NCBI RefSeq assembly: GCF_009720385.1 | Contig: NZ_ML769301.1 | Span: 708,911-772,910 of the forward strand | Reading direction: 5' to 3' | From: Catellatospora vulcania | GTDB lineage: Bacteria > Actinomycetota > Actinomycetes > Mycobacteriales > Micromonosporaceae | DNA: 64,000 bases | Shown here: positions 45,737 through 52,600 of the stretch, in pieces | How positions within the stretch are numbered: the first letter of the stretch is position 1 | Layout of the letters: every line of letters begins with the position of its first letter | Notes under the pieces: model-generated | Told to the model about the DNA's origin: nothing | Seen by the model: only the letters and a program-made list of their open reading frames with translations | The model's database searches: none | Position numbers and translations under genes: made by a program

Positions 45737-46825
45737 ATGGACGCACTTGCTCTGGCCTCGTGGCGGATGCGCAACCTCGGCCTGCACGCCCCTGCCGACA
45801 CCACGCCCCAGGACGTGGTCGGCCGGCTGGGCGCGGTGCAGTCGCAGGACTACGGCCCGGCGACCTGGTCGCTCGGCGAGCGCATCACGGACGCCCACGA
45901 GCACGGGGTGCACCGTGACTTCGGCGACGGCGCGCTGCTGCGGACCCACGCGCTGCGGCCGACCTGGCACTTCCTGACCCCGGACGACATCGGCTGGGTG
46001 CTGGCGCTGACCGGCCCGCGGGTGCACCAGCTCAACGCCTACTACTACCGGCAGCTCGGCCTCGACGAGCAACTGCGCGGGCGCTGCGACGCGATGCTGG
46101 TCGAGGCGCTGGCAGGCACGCAGCTCACCCGCAAGGAGTTGACCGCGCTGTTCCAGGCGGCGGGCATCGGCACCGAGGGCTTCCGGATGGCGTACATCCT
46201 GATGAACGCCGAGCTCAACGGCCTGATCTGCAGTGGGGCGATGCGGGGCAAGCAGCACACCTATGCGCTGCTGGCAGAGCGCGCGCCGCATGCCCGGGTG
46301 CTCGACCCCGACGCCGCGCTCGCCGAGCTGACCCTGCGCTACTTCACCAGCCACGGCCCGGCCACCGTGAAGGACTTCCGCTGGTGGTCCAGCCTCACCC
46401 AGGCCGAGATCCGCCGCGGCCTGGACATGGTCCGCAGTCACGTGCGGAGCCTGGAGGTGGACGGGCTGACCTATTGGTTCGCCGGGGAGCCGCCTCCGCC
46501 GTCCGCTCCGGACGGGCCGGTCGCGCACCTGCTGCAGGGGTATGACGAGTACATCGTGGGCTACACCGAGAGCAAGCACCTGCTCGACGTCGGCGGCGTG
46601 GGCGGCGGGCAGCGGTGGGACCGGCCCGTCTACAACGGTGTGCTGATCATCGACAGCCAGGTCGCCGGGCACTGGAAACGCACCGTCGGCCGCACCGACG
46701 TCGCGATCGAGGTGCTGGTCTACGCCCCGCTCGACGCCGACCGGGCCGCGGCCGTGCGGGCCGCCGCCGACCACCACGGCCGCTTCCTCGGCCTGCCCGC
46801 GACGGTCACCACGACCGTGCTCTGA
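45737..46825 (+). CDS. Winged-helix DNA-binding (AlkX/YcaQ-like) protein
   Basis: The 362-residue protein matches the winged-helix DNA-binding family that includes AlkX/YcaQ glycosylases: VVGRLGAVQSQDYGPATWSLG, THALRPTWHFLTPDDI and LLQGYDEYIVGYTE. YcaQ and AlkZ unhook crosslinked DNA; activity of this shorter branch is unproven. The ATG at 45737 lies eight bases after a TAGCAT -10 box (45723-45728). Confidence 0.82.
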   Translation: MDALALASWRMRNLGLHAPADTTPQDVVGRLGAVQSQDYGPATWSLGERITDAHEHGVHRDFGDGALLRTHALRPTWHFLTPDDIGWVLALTGPRVHQLNAYYYRQLGLDEQLRGRCDAMLVEALAGTQLTRKELTALFQAAGIGTEGFRMAYILMNAELNGLICSGAMRGKQHTYALLAERAPHARVLDPDAALAELTLRYFTSHGPATVKDFRWWSSLTQAEIRRGLDMVRSHVRSLEVDGLTYWFAGEPPPPSAPDGPVAHLLQGYDEYIVGYTESKHLLDVGGVGGGQRWDRPVYNGVLIIDSQVAGHWKRTVGRTDVAIEVLVYAPLDADRAAAVRAAADHHGRFLGLPATVTTTVL

Positions 46826-46834
46826 GCCACGAGA

Positions 46835-47896
46835 TCACCCGCGGACAGCACCGGAGTTCTTGCTGCCCATCAGCGCGGCGGTGTCGACGGCCTCGAAGTC
46901 GGAGCCCTGCAGGTTCTTCAGCGCGCGCAGCGCGTCGTTGGACCAGCGGTCGTCCGGGGAGCCGGACAGGTACCAGGGCGAGCCGTTGTCGGCGACGATC
47001 ACGCCGTACTTCTTCATCGCCTCCGCGATGATCCGGGCCTGCTTGGGCATCTTGGAGGTGTCGACGTTCGCCTTCAGGCGCAGTCGCAGACCCATCGGCG
47101 GCAGTGCGGCGTCGGAGGAGTTCGAAGCGGCGTGGCGGGCGGGCCAGACGTAGGTGTCGCGCGAGCGCGGCACGGTGATGCGCAGGGCGTGCGTGATGCG
47201 CCCGGCGGCGACTTCCTCGTAGCGGACCAGCCCGGCGAAGATGGACAGCCCCGCCGCGTCGGCCGAGGTCCAGCCCGCGGGTCGCAGCTTGTGGGAGCGC
47301 AGGTCGAAGATCGCGCCGGAGCCTGCCCGCCAGCCCGAGCCGGACGGGTACGCCGCGTACAGCTCGTACACCTTGCACCCCGCGGCGTCGTACAGGATGA
47401 CGTGCCGGTCGCCGTCGCTGCTGCGCCCGCCCTCGACCTTGGCGTCGGCGGGCACGGGGTAGGGGCCCTTGTCGCTCTCGCCCGCGTACTCGAAGCTGAC
47501 CTTGACGGTCTTCTGGCCGGGCTTGACCGCGGTGACGGGGATGCCGATCGGCGCACCCTCCCACAGGCCCGCGCCGAAGTCGGGGTGCATGTGCGCGGCC
47601 GCGCCGATGCTGTTCACGAGCGTGCCCGAGGAGCGGTGCACGGGAAGTTTCGACACGTCCGCCCGCCAGACGCTGTCGGCCGGGAACACCCCGCACGGCC
47701 CGGCGGTGGGCGACGGCTTCACGCTGGGGCTCGCGGCCGCCGACGATGAGGGCGCGACCGTGCCGGAGGGCGCCACGAAGACCGGATCGGACGGTCCGGC
47801 CGCGCTCGGCGCGGTGCTGCCGCAGGCGGCGAGTCCGAGCACGGCGGCCAGGGCGGTCAGTCGCAGCGGCACCGCGGCGAGGGATCGTGAGAGCAC
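46835..47896 (-). CDS. Lipoprotein of unknown function
   Basis: The 353-residue product has a lipoprotein signal (ALAAVLGLAACGS, Cys near 25) and a Pro/Ser-rich linker of about 40 residues. A mature domain follows with two Trp-rich blocks (DTYVWPARHAASN, SPWYLSGSPDDRW). These are also found in secreted proteins of unknown function in actinomycetes. The GTG at 47896 lies six bases after a TAGATT -10 box, so it is probably leaderless. Confidence 0.75.
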   Translation of the reverse strand: MLSRSLAAVPLRLTALAAVLGLAACGSTAPSAAGPSDPVFVAPSGTVAPSSSAAASPSVKPSPTAGPCGVFPADSVWRADVSKLPVHRSSGTLVNSIGAAAHMHPDFGAGLWEGAPIGIPVTAVKPGQKTVKVSFEYAGESDKGPYPVPADAKVEGGRSSDGDRHVILYDAAGCKVYELYAAYPSGSGWRAGSGAIFDLRSHKLRPAGWTSADAAGLSIFAGLVRYEEVAAGRITHALRITVPRSRDTYVWPARHAASNSSDAALPPMGLRLRLKANVDTSKMPKQARIIAEAMKKYGVIVADNGSPWYLSGSPDDRWSNDALRALKNLQGSDFEAVDTAALMGSKNSGAVRG

Positions 47897-47994
47897 CCGC
47901 AGAATCTAGTGCCACCGCGCGGCACGGGCACAGCCACTGCCCTGTTGCAGGGATTATGGCCGGTAGGTGAGGTTTGTCCGCGTAGCCTCGGTAC

Positions 47995-49077
47995 ATGCTC
48001 AAAGCCGCACGCGCGCTGTCGTGGTGGGCGCTGATCCCGCCGCTGTGCGTGATCGTGCTCGTGGCGGCCTGGGGCCACAAGGTCGGCGGCGTGGGCCTGG
48101 TGATCGTCGGCATCGCACTGGTCGCCGCCGTCGTGGTGGCCGTGCACCACGCCGAGATCGTCGCGCACCACGTCGGCGAGCCGTTCGGCACGCTCATCCT
48201 CGCCGTCGCGGTGACCGCGATCGAGGTCGGGCTGATCATCATGCTGATGACCTCCGGCCCGGAGGGCCCCTCCACGCTCGCCCGGGATACGGTCTTCGCA
48301 GCGTTCATGATCGTGTGCAACGGCGTGGTCGGACTATGCCTGCTGGTCGGCGGTCTGCGCCATCGCGAAGTCGAGTTCCACGTCGAAGGCGTCACCGCCA
48401 CCCTGGCCACGCTCAGCACCGTCGCCGCCCTGGCACTGGTGCTGCCGTCGTTCACCACCAGCAGTCCCGGGCCGACCTACTCCGGGCCGCAGCTCGCCTT
48501 CGCCGGCACCGCCTCGCTGGTGCTGTACGCGGCGTTCGTCTTCGTGCAGACCATCCGGCACCGGCACTACTTCCTGCCGCTGGAGACCGAAGGCGACGAC
48601 GACCACGGTGCCGGGCCCGGCCGCAAAGCGGCCGCGGTCAGCCTGTTCATGCTGCTGCTCTGCCTGGTGGCCGTGGTCGGCCTGGCGAAGGTCGAGTCCC
48701 CGGCGATCGAGCACGTGGTCGCCGTCGCGGGCGCGCCGCGCGCCGTGGTCGGCGTGGTGATCGCCCTGCTGGTGCTGCTGCCGGAGACCGCCGCCGCAGT
48801 CCGCGCAGCTTCCCGCAACAAGATCCAGACCAGCTTCAACCTGGCCCTGGGCTCCGCGGTGGCCAGCATCGGCCTGACCATCCCGGCGATCGCCATCGCC
48901 TCGATCTGGCTCCAGAACACGCTCGTGCTCGGCCTCGACCCGAAGGACATCGTGCTGCTCGTGATCACGGTCGTGGTCACCACGCTGACCGTCGCACCCG
49001 GCCGGGCCACCCTGATGCAGGGCATGGTCCACCTGACCATCTTCGGCGTGTTCCTGTTCCTCTCCTTCGTCCCGTAG
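47995..49077 (+). CDS. CaCA-family Ca2+:H+ antiporter
   Basis: The 360-residue protein has about 11 membrane segments and both alpha-repeat signatures of calcium/proton exchangers: HHVGEPFGTLILAVAVTAIEVGL and LPETAAAVRAASRNKIQTS (quoted in parts: GEPFGTLILAVAVTAIE, LPETAAAVRAA). It should export Ca2+ (or Na+/K+) in exchange for protons. The ATG at 47995 lies six bases after a TAGCCT box, so a leaderless message is likely. A small membrane protein gene follows 79 bp downstream. Confidence 0.88.
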   Translation: MLKAARALSWWALIPPLCVIVLVAAWGHKVGGVGLVIVGIALVAAVVVAVHHAEIVAHHVGEPFGTLILAVAVTAIEVGLIIMLMTSGPEGPSTLARDTVFAAFMIVCNGVVGLCLLVGGLRHREVEFHVEGVTATLATLSTVAALALVLPSFTTSSPGPTYSGPQLAFAGTASLVLYAAFVFVQTIRHRHYFLPLETEGDDDHGAGPGRKAAAVSLFMLLLCLVAVVGLAKVESPAIEHVVAVAGAPRAVVGVVIALLVLLPETAAAVRAASRNKIQTSFNLALGSAVASIGLTIPAIAIASIWLQNTLVLGLDPKDIVLLVITVVVTTLTVAPGRATLMQGMVHLTIFGVFLFLSFVP

Positions 49078-49156
49078 CCGCGCGGGCCGGTCACTCGCGT
49101 GGGACGGCCTGCCTTAGCGCCGGTGTTCTAGGCTGCGGTCGTCGAAGGAGGAGCGG

Positions 49157-49411
49157 ATGCATCCAGCCGCGAGCAAGATTTACCGCTCGACCGCGTTGGT
49201 CCTCGCGGTCGCGGGCCTGATCGCGCTCGCGCTCGCCGCCGGCGCCAGCCCTTCCGGCGGGGCGGGCGCAGTCGGGTGGATCCTCGGCTTCTTCCTGCTG
49301 GTGGTCTCGATGATCTATATCGCGGTGCACGCCGTCGCCAGCCTGCTCTACGACCACGAGGTATGGCGGCGCAAGATGGACGCCCCGGCCGCGCCCGACG
49401 ACAACGCCTGA
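49157..49411 (+). CDS. Small two-helix membrane protein
   Basis: The 84-residue protein has two hydrophobic helices (about 12-30 and 38-58) separated by a Gly/Ser/Ala loop and a charged tail (YDHEVWRRKMDAP). I do not recognise it. GAAGGAGGAG precedes the ATG. Its own TAGGCT-type box near 49130 suggests separate transcription from the antiporter. Confidence 0.68.
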   Translation: MHPAASKIYRSTALVLAVAGLIALALAAGASPSGGAGAVGWILGFFLLVVSMIYIAVHAVASLLYDHEVWRRKMDAPAAPDDNA

Positions 49412-49493
49412 CCGCCGCCGGCCGATCGCCCGCCCGAACCACGATCGAACAAGCACGACCTTGAACACGCCGACCTGCGCCCGCCCATGATCA

Positions 49494-49568
49494 CGACGAT
49501 CTTGCTTGGACTGCTGCCGTTTCGCGGCATTGGTGCGTGTCGTACCCACAGTCCGCGCAAGATCGTCG
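49494..49568. repeat. Long imperfect inverted repeat
   Basis: Arms 49494-49513 and 49549-49568 are 20 bases long and match at 18 positions, around a 35-base loop. The arm starts CGACGATCTTGC, a motif I associate with dispersed intergenic repeats of related genomes, though I could not check this. It lies in the gap between a membrane-protein gene and a converging aminotransferase gene, so it may also terminate transcription. Confidence 0.6.
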
Positions 49569-49610
49569 CCGCGGGCCGCGGGCCGCGGGCCGCGGGCCGC
49601 GGGCCGCGGG
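49569..49610. repeat. Six tandem CCGCGGG heptamers
   Basis: The heptamer CCGCGGG occurs six times in a row with no mismatch, directly after the inverted repeat, followed by two TGGGCGGG units up to the aminotransferase stop. It is a short variable-number-type repeat and could expand or contract. Confidence 0.85.
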
Positions 49611-49626
49611 TGGGCGGGTGGGCGGG

Positions 49627-50811
49627 TCAGGGGTTGAGGCGGGTTGTGGCTTCGGTGATCACTTCGGGGCGTTTGCAGAAGGCGAAGCGGATCAGGTGGC
49701 GGCCGGCGTCCTTGTCGTCGTAGAAGACCTGGGAGGGGATGGCGACCACGCCGCTGCGTTCGGGGAGGGCCAGGCAGAAGTCGACGCCGTCGGTGCCGCC
49801 GAGCGGGCGGATGTCGGCGGTGAGGAAGTAGGTGCCCTCGGCCTGGAGCACGCCGAAACCGGCCTCGGCCAGGCCGGCGCGCAACTGGTCGCGTTGGGAC
49901 TGCAGGCCGGCGGTGAAGCCGGTGAAGTAGGTGTCGGGCAGGTTCAGTGCGACCGCGACGGCGGGTTGCAGCGGGCCGGCATTGACGAAGGTGAGGAACT
50001 GCTTGACCCGCAGCACCGCAGAGACCAGCGATGCCGGTCCACTGGCCCAGCCGACCTTCCAGCCGGTGCACGAGAACGTCTTGCCGGCCGAGGAGATGCG
50101 CAGGGTGCGCTCGCGCATGCCGGGCAGCGTCGCCAGCGGCACGTGCGGTGAGCCGGCGTCGTCGAAGACCAGGTGCTCGTAGACCTCGTCGGTGACGGCG
50201 TACGCGCCGAACTCCTGGCACAGGTCGGCGACGAGCTGGAGTTCCTCGCGGGTGAACACCTTGCCGGTCGGGTTGTGCGGCGAGTTGAGCAGCACCAGCC
50301 GGGTACGGGGGCCGAACGCGGCGCGCAGCTGGTCGGGGTCGAACGCGTAGCGCCCGTCCGGACCCGGGCGCAGCGTCACCGGGCGGCGGGTCGCCCGGGC
50401 CAGCGCGATGCTCGCGGCGTACGAGTCGTAGTACGGCTCGAAGCAGACGACCTCGTCGCCGGGCTCGCACAGCGCGAGGATCGCGGCCGCGATCGCCTCG
50501 GTGGCCCCGGCGGTGACGACGACCTCGCCGTCCGGGTCGTACTCGAGCCCCCAGAAGCGCCGCTGGTGCGCGGCGACGGCCTCACGCAGCACGGGCATGC
50601 CCGGAGCCGGCGGGTACTGGTTGAACCCGCCGCGCAGCGCGGCCGCGGCCGCGGACAGCATCTCCGCAGGCCCGTCCGTATCGGGGAACCCCTGCCCCAG
50701 GTTGACCGCCCCGGTCTTCACGGCGAGCGCCGACATGGTTGCGAAGATGGTCGTGCCGAACGGGCGCATCCGCTCCACGAGCGGATCGCCTCCGGAGAAT
50801 CCAGACGTCAT
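49627..50811 (-). CDS. Class I/II PLP aminotransferase
   Basis: The 394-residue enzyme has the fold-type I motifs GGFNQYPPAPG, VVVTAGATEAI, NSPHNPTGKVF and the lysine motif SSAGKTFSCTGWKVGW. It resembles DapC-type N-succinyldiaminopimelate or kynurenine/methionine aminotransferases. The DapC assignment (lysine pathway) is possible but unproven. A 12-base palindrome CCACGCGCGTGG (50825-50836) lies just before the start. No strong ribosome site is seen. Confidence 0.87.
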   Translation of the reverse strand: MTSGFSGGDPLVERMRPFGTTIFATMSALAVKTGAVNLGQGFPDTDGPAEMLSAAAAALRGGFNQYPPAPGMPVLREAVAAHQRRFWGLEYDPDGEVVVTAGATEAIAAAILALCEPGDEVVCFEPYYDSYAASIALARATRRPVTLRPGPDGRYAFDPDQLRAAFGPRTRLVLLNSPHNPTGKVFTREELQLVADLCQEFGAYAVTDEVYEHLVFDDAGSPHVPLATLPGMRERTLRISSAGKTFSCTGWKVGWASGPASLVSAVLRVKQFLTFVNAGPLQPAVAVALNLPDTYFTGFTAGLQSQRDQLRAGLAEAGFGVLQAEGTYFLTADIRPLGGTDGVDFCLALPERSGVVAIPSQVFYDDKDAGRHLIRFAFCKRPEVITEATTRLNP

Positions 50812-50947
50812 GCCCTATCTTCGCCCACGCGCGTGGAATTCGGCCGCCGCGTCAGACTTGGGTGCCCCGCCGTTCCTGGTTGCGCCTATTCCTGTTCGTG
50901 TTGGTGGACGGGTGGCGGCCCTCTGACCTACGAGTACTCTCGTGCGG

Positions 50948-51583
50948 ATGATCTCGCATGAAGTGACAGACGTACTCCGCAGCTGGGCAAAGGGTTTGGC
51001 CGCAGTCAGGCGCAACTCCGTGCCCATCGAGACCGCCTGGGGCCTGCGGATCGACGAGGTCCGGCCGAAGACCCGTGCCCGCTGTCTGGTGTTTCGCGAC
51101 GACCTCGACGCGGTGCGCAGCGCGGCGACGTCCGCGACCGCTCCGCACGGTGTGATCATCGTTGTCACCGCCGAGGACGCGGTAGCCGCCCTGCTCGGGC
51201 CGGCCTGGCAAAGCACGCCGCCAGAGCCGATCATGACGACCACGCTGCGGCAGATCCCGTCGAGCGTGCCCGCCGGCTACGACCTCAGCACCACGACCGA
51301 CGCGGGCGTCATCAACGTGCGCGTACATTTCGAGGGCGAGGTCGCCGCGGCGGGATACACCGCCGTGGTGGACGGTGTCGCCGTCGTGGATCGTGTCGCC
51401 ACCGAGCCCGCACATCAGCGCCGCGGCTTGGGCACAGCGGTGATGAACGCACTGACGGTGGCAGCCAAAGACCAAGGGGCTGTGACCGCAGTACTCCACG
51501 GGACAGAGGAAGGACGTGCGCTCTACGAGGGTCTCGGCTGGCAATTGCGCTCAAAGATCACGAGCTTCACTCACGCGGCATGA
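50948..51583 (+). CDS. GNAT acetyltransferase
   Basis: The 211-residue protein has a C-terminal GNAT domain: VVDRVATEPAHQRRGLGTAVMNAL and a C-terminal ALYEGLGWQLRS. The N-terminal half shows no known domain. The ATG at 50948 lies seven bases after TACTCT (50935-50940), a -10 box, so a leaderless message starting here is more likely than the GTG at 50942. Its role relative to the peptide system downstream is unknown. Confidence 0.8.
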   Translation: MISHEVTDVLRSWAKGLAAVRRNSVPIETAWGLRIDEVRPKTRARCLVFRDDLDAVRSAATSATAPHGVIIVVTAEDAVAALLGPAWQSTPPEPIMTTTLRQIPSSVPAGYDLSTTTDAGVINVRVHFEGEVAAAGYTAVVDGVAVVDRVATEPAHQRRGLGTAVMNALTVAAKDQGAVTAVLHGTEEGRALYEGLGWQLRSKITSFTHAA

Positions 51584-51672
51584 TCTTGACGACTTTGGCG
51601 GCGGATGCGACACGGCCAGTACTCGGGCGTCGAACTCGCCGGACTTCGCAACGGCTCATGGGTATCCGGGCA
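51584..51672. other. Short intergenic spacer
   Basis: About 90 bases without an open frame that I can support; it separates the GNAT stop from the terminator of the Cys-rich peptide gene. Confidence 0.4.
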
Positions 51673-51706
51673 GCGTGGTGGGGCGGAGTGCACGCCGCCA
51701 CCACGC
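51673..51706 (-). terminator. Terminator of the Cys-rich peptide gene
   Basis: GCGTGGTGG (51673-51681) pairs with CCACCACGC (51698-51706) and four more pairs extend the stem after one bulged base, around a 7-base loop. It lies ten bases after the peptide stop codon. Confidence 0.7.
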
Positions 51707-51716
51707 CGTGCCCCGG

Positions 51717-51929
51717 TCAGTTGCAGTTGTAGTAGTTGCTGGCGCAGCCGTTGTAGACCTTGTAGCAGTTGTACCCGTCGTAGGCGTAGCAGTAGCGGTA
51801 ACCCTGCGTCCGTGTCCCGCTGCAGTAGCAGCCGGTCACGTAGCAGGGCGGGCATGCTGCTGCCGCGTCGGCCTTCGGCACGACGAAGGCGGTCATGCGG
51901 TCACTGATACGCTCGATCAGCTTGATCAT
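51717..51929 (-). CDS. Precursor of a Cys/Tyr-rich secreted peptide
   Basis: The 70-residue product splits into a leader and a core. Leader residues 1-25 start MIKLIERISDRM and end in VVPKADAAAA; an A-x-A cut there would fit a signal peptidase. The core (residues 26-70) has eight Cys (26, 29, 34, 36, 47, 55, 62, 69) and eleven Tyr in 45 residues, with Asn/Gly between them. The core contains no His or acidic cluster. AAAGGAG lies five bases before the ATG. A terminator follows. Adjacent genes encode an S26 peptidase, SARP regulators, an ABC exporter and a CxxC thioredoxin. I infer a ribosomally made, disulfide-folded peptide. Lipobox-like AAAC (residue 26) means a lipid anchor is an alternative. 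Confidence 0.8.
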   Translation of the reverse strand: MIKLIERISDRMTAFVVPKADAAAACPPCYVTGCYCSGTRTQGYRYCYAYDGYNCYKVYNGCASNYYNCN

Positions 51930-52007
51930 TGAAGCTCCTTTCGTACGGGTAGCTGACGCTAACGCCGCGGCGTACACGAACCGGCCGATCGCGCTACGCA
52001 TCCAGGG

Positions 52008-52040
52008 ATGTATCTGTTTTGTATGTCGCGGCGGCATGCT
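52008..52040 (+). promoter_or_regulatory. SARP box and -10 of the S26 peptidase gene
   Basis: Heptamers ATGTATC (52008-52014) and TTGTATG (52019-52025) repeat with an 11-base period, the layout of SARP activator sites. Nine bases later comes the -10 CATGCT (52035-52040), and six bases after that the ATG of the peptidase. The same geometry occurs at 57807-57850. Confidence 0.75.
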
Positions 52041-52046
52041 GGGACG

Positions 52047-52568
52047 ATGTGGACCATCGCCGGTGCCGGACTGTTGATCGTCACCGTCTGCGTCGCGCTG
52101 GTGATCCGGCGGATGCGCGGGCGGCTGACCGTGGTGACGGTCCACGGCCAGAGCATGACTCCGGCGCTGCACCCGGGCGACCGCGTGCTCGTCCGCCGCA
52201 CTGCCCTTGACGGCGTACGCAACGGTGACGTGGTCATGGTGGCGCGCCCGTCGCTGGCGGAGAGCGCCACCTGGACCGTGCCGGGCGTGGCGAAGTCCGC
52301 CGTCGTCGCCGATGACGCCTGGGCCGGCGTGACCGGCGACTGGCTGATCAAGCGGGTGGTCGCCGTCCCGGGCGACGAGGTGCCGCGGGACACGGTGGAG
52401 GCGCTGCGCGACACCGCCGAGCAGGCGGTGCCCCCCGGCCGGTTCGTCGCGGTCGGCGACAACGCCGAGCTCAGCTTCGACTCCCGGACCTGCGGTTACT
52501 TCACCGATGAGCAGCTGTGGGGCCTGGTGGTCAAGCGGCTGGAACCTGTCGTGCCACCGCACGCCTAG
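52047..52568 (+). CDS. S26-family signal peptidase
   Basis: The 173-residue protein has one N-terminal membrane helix (residues 3-20) and an S26 catalytic domain: HGQSMTPALHPGD with nucleophile Ser36 and DWLIKRVVAVPGDEVP with general base Lys102, then VAVGDNAELSFDSR. It is the short (SodX/plasmid-type) class of type I signal peptidase. The ATG at 52047 is chosen because it sits six bases after the -10 box, giving a leaderless message; earlier in-frame ATGs (52008, 52023) lie inside the SARP box. I infer that it removes the leader of the divergent Cys-rich peptide. The SARP gene follows 32 bp later. Confidence 0.88.
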   Translation: MWTIAGAGLLIVTVCVALVIRRMRGRLTVVTVHGQSMTPALHPGDRVLVRRTALDGVRNGDVVMVARPSLAESATWTVPGVAKSAVVADDAWAGVTGDWLIKRVVAVPGDEVPRDTVEALRDTAEQAVPPGRFVAVGDNAELSFDSRTCGYFTDEQLWGLVVKRLEPVVPPHA

Positions 52569-52600
52569 TATCGACATTCGCGACGTATCGGGAGGCGTGA

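Noticed and set aside
51717-51929. Lanthipeptide, lasso peptide or thiopeptide precursor
   Set aside because: The core has few Ser/Thr near Cys, and no LanM/LanB, YcaO, asparagine-synthase-like or radical-SAM enzyme is near.
51717-52568. Nickel superoxide dismutase and its maturation protease (SodN/SodX)
   Set aside because: The S26 peptidase is of the short SodX-like class, but the peptide is far too short and lacks the HCxxPCxxY nickel hook.
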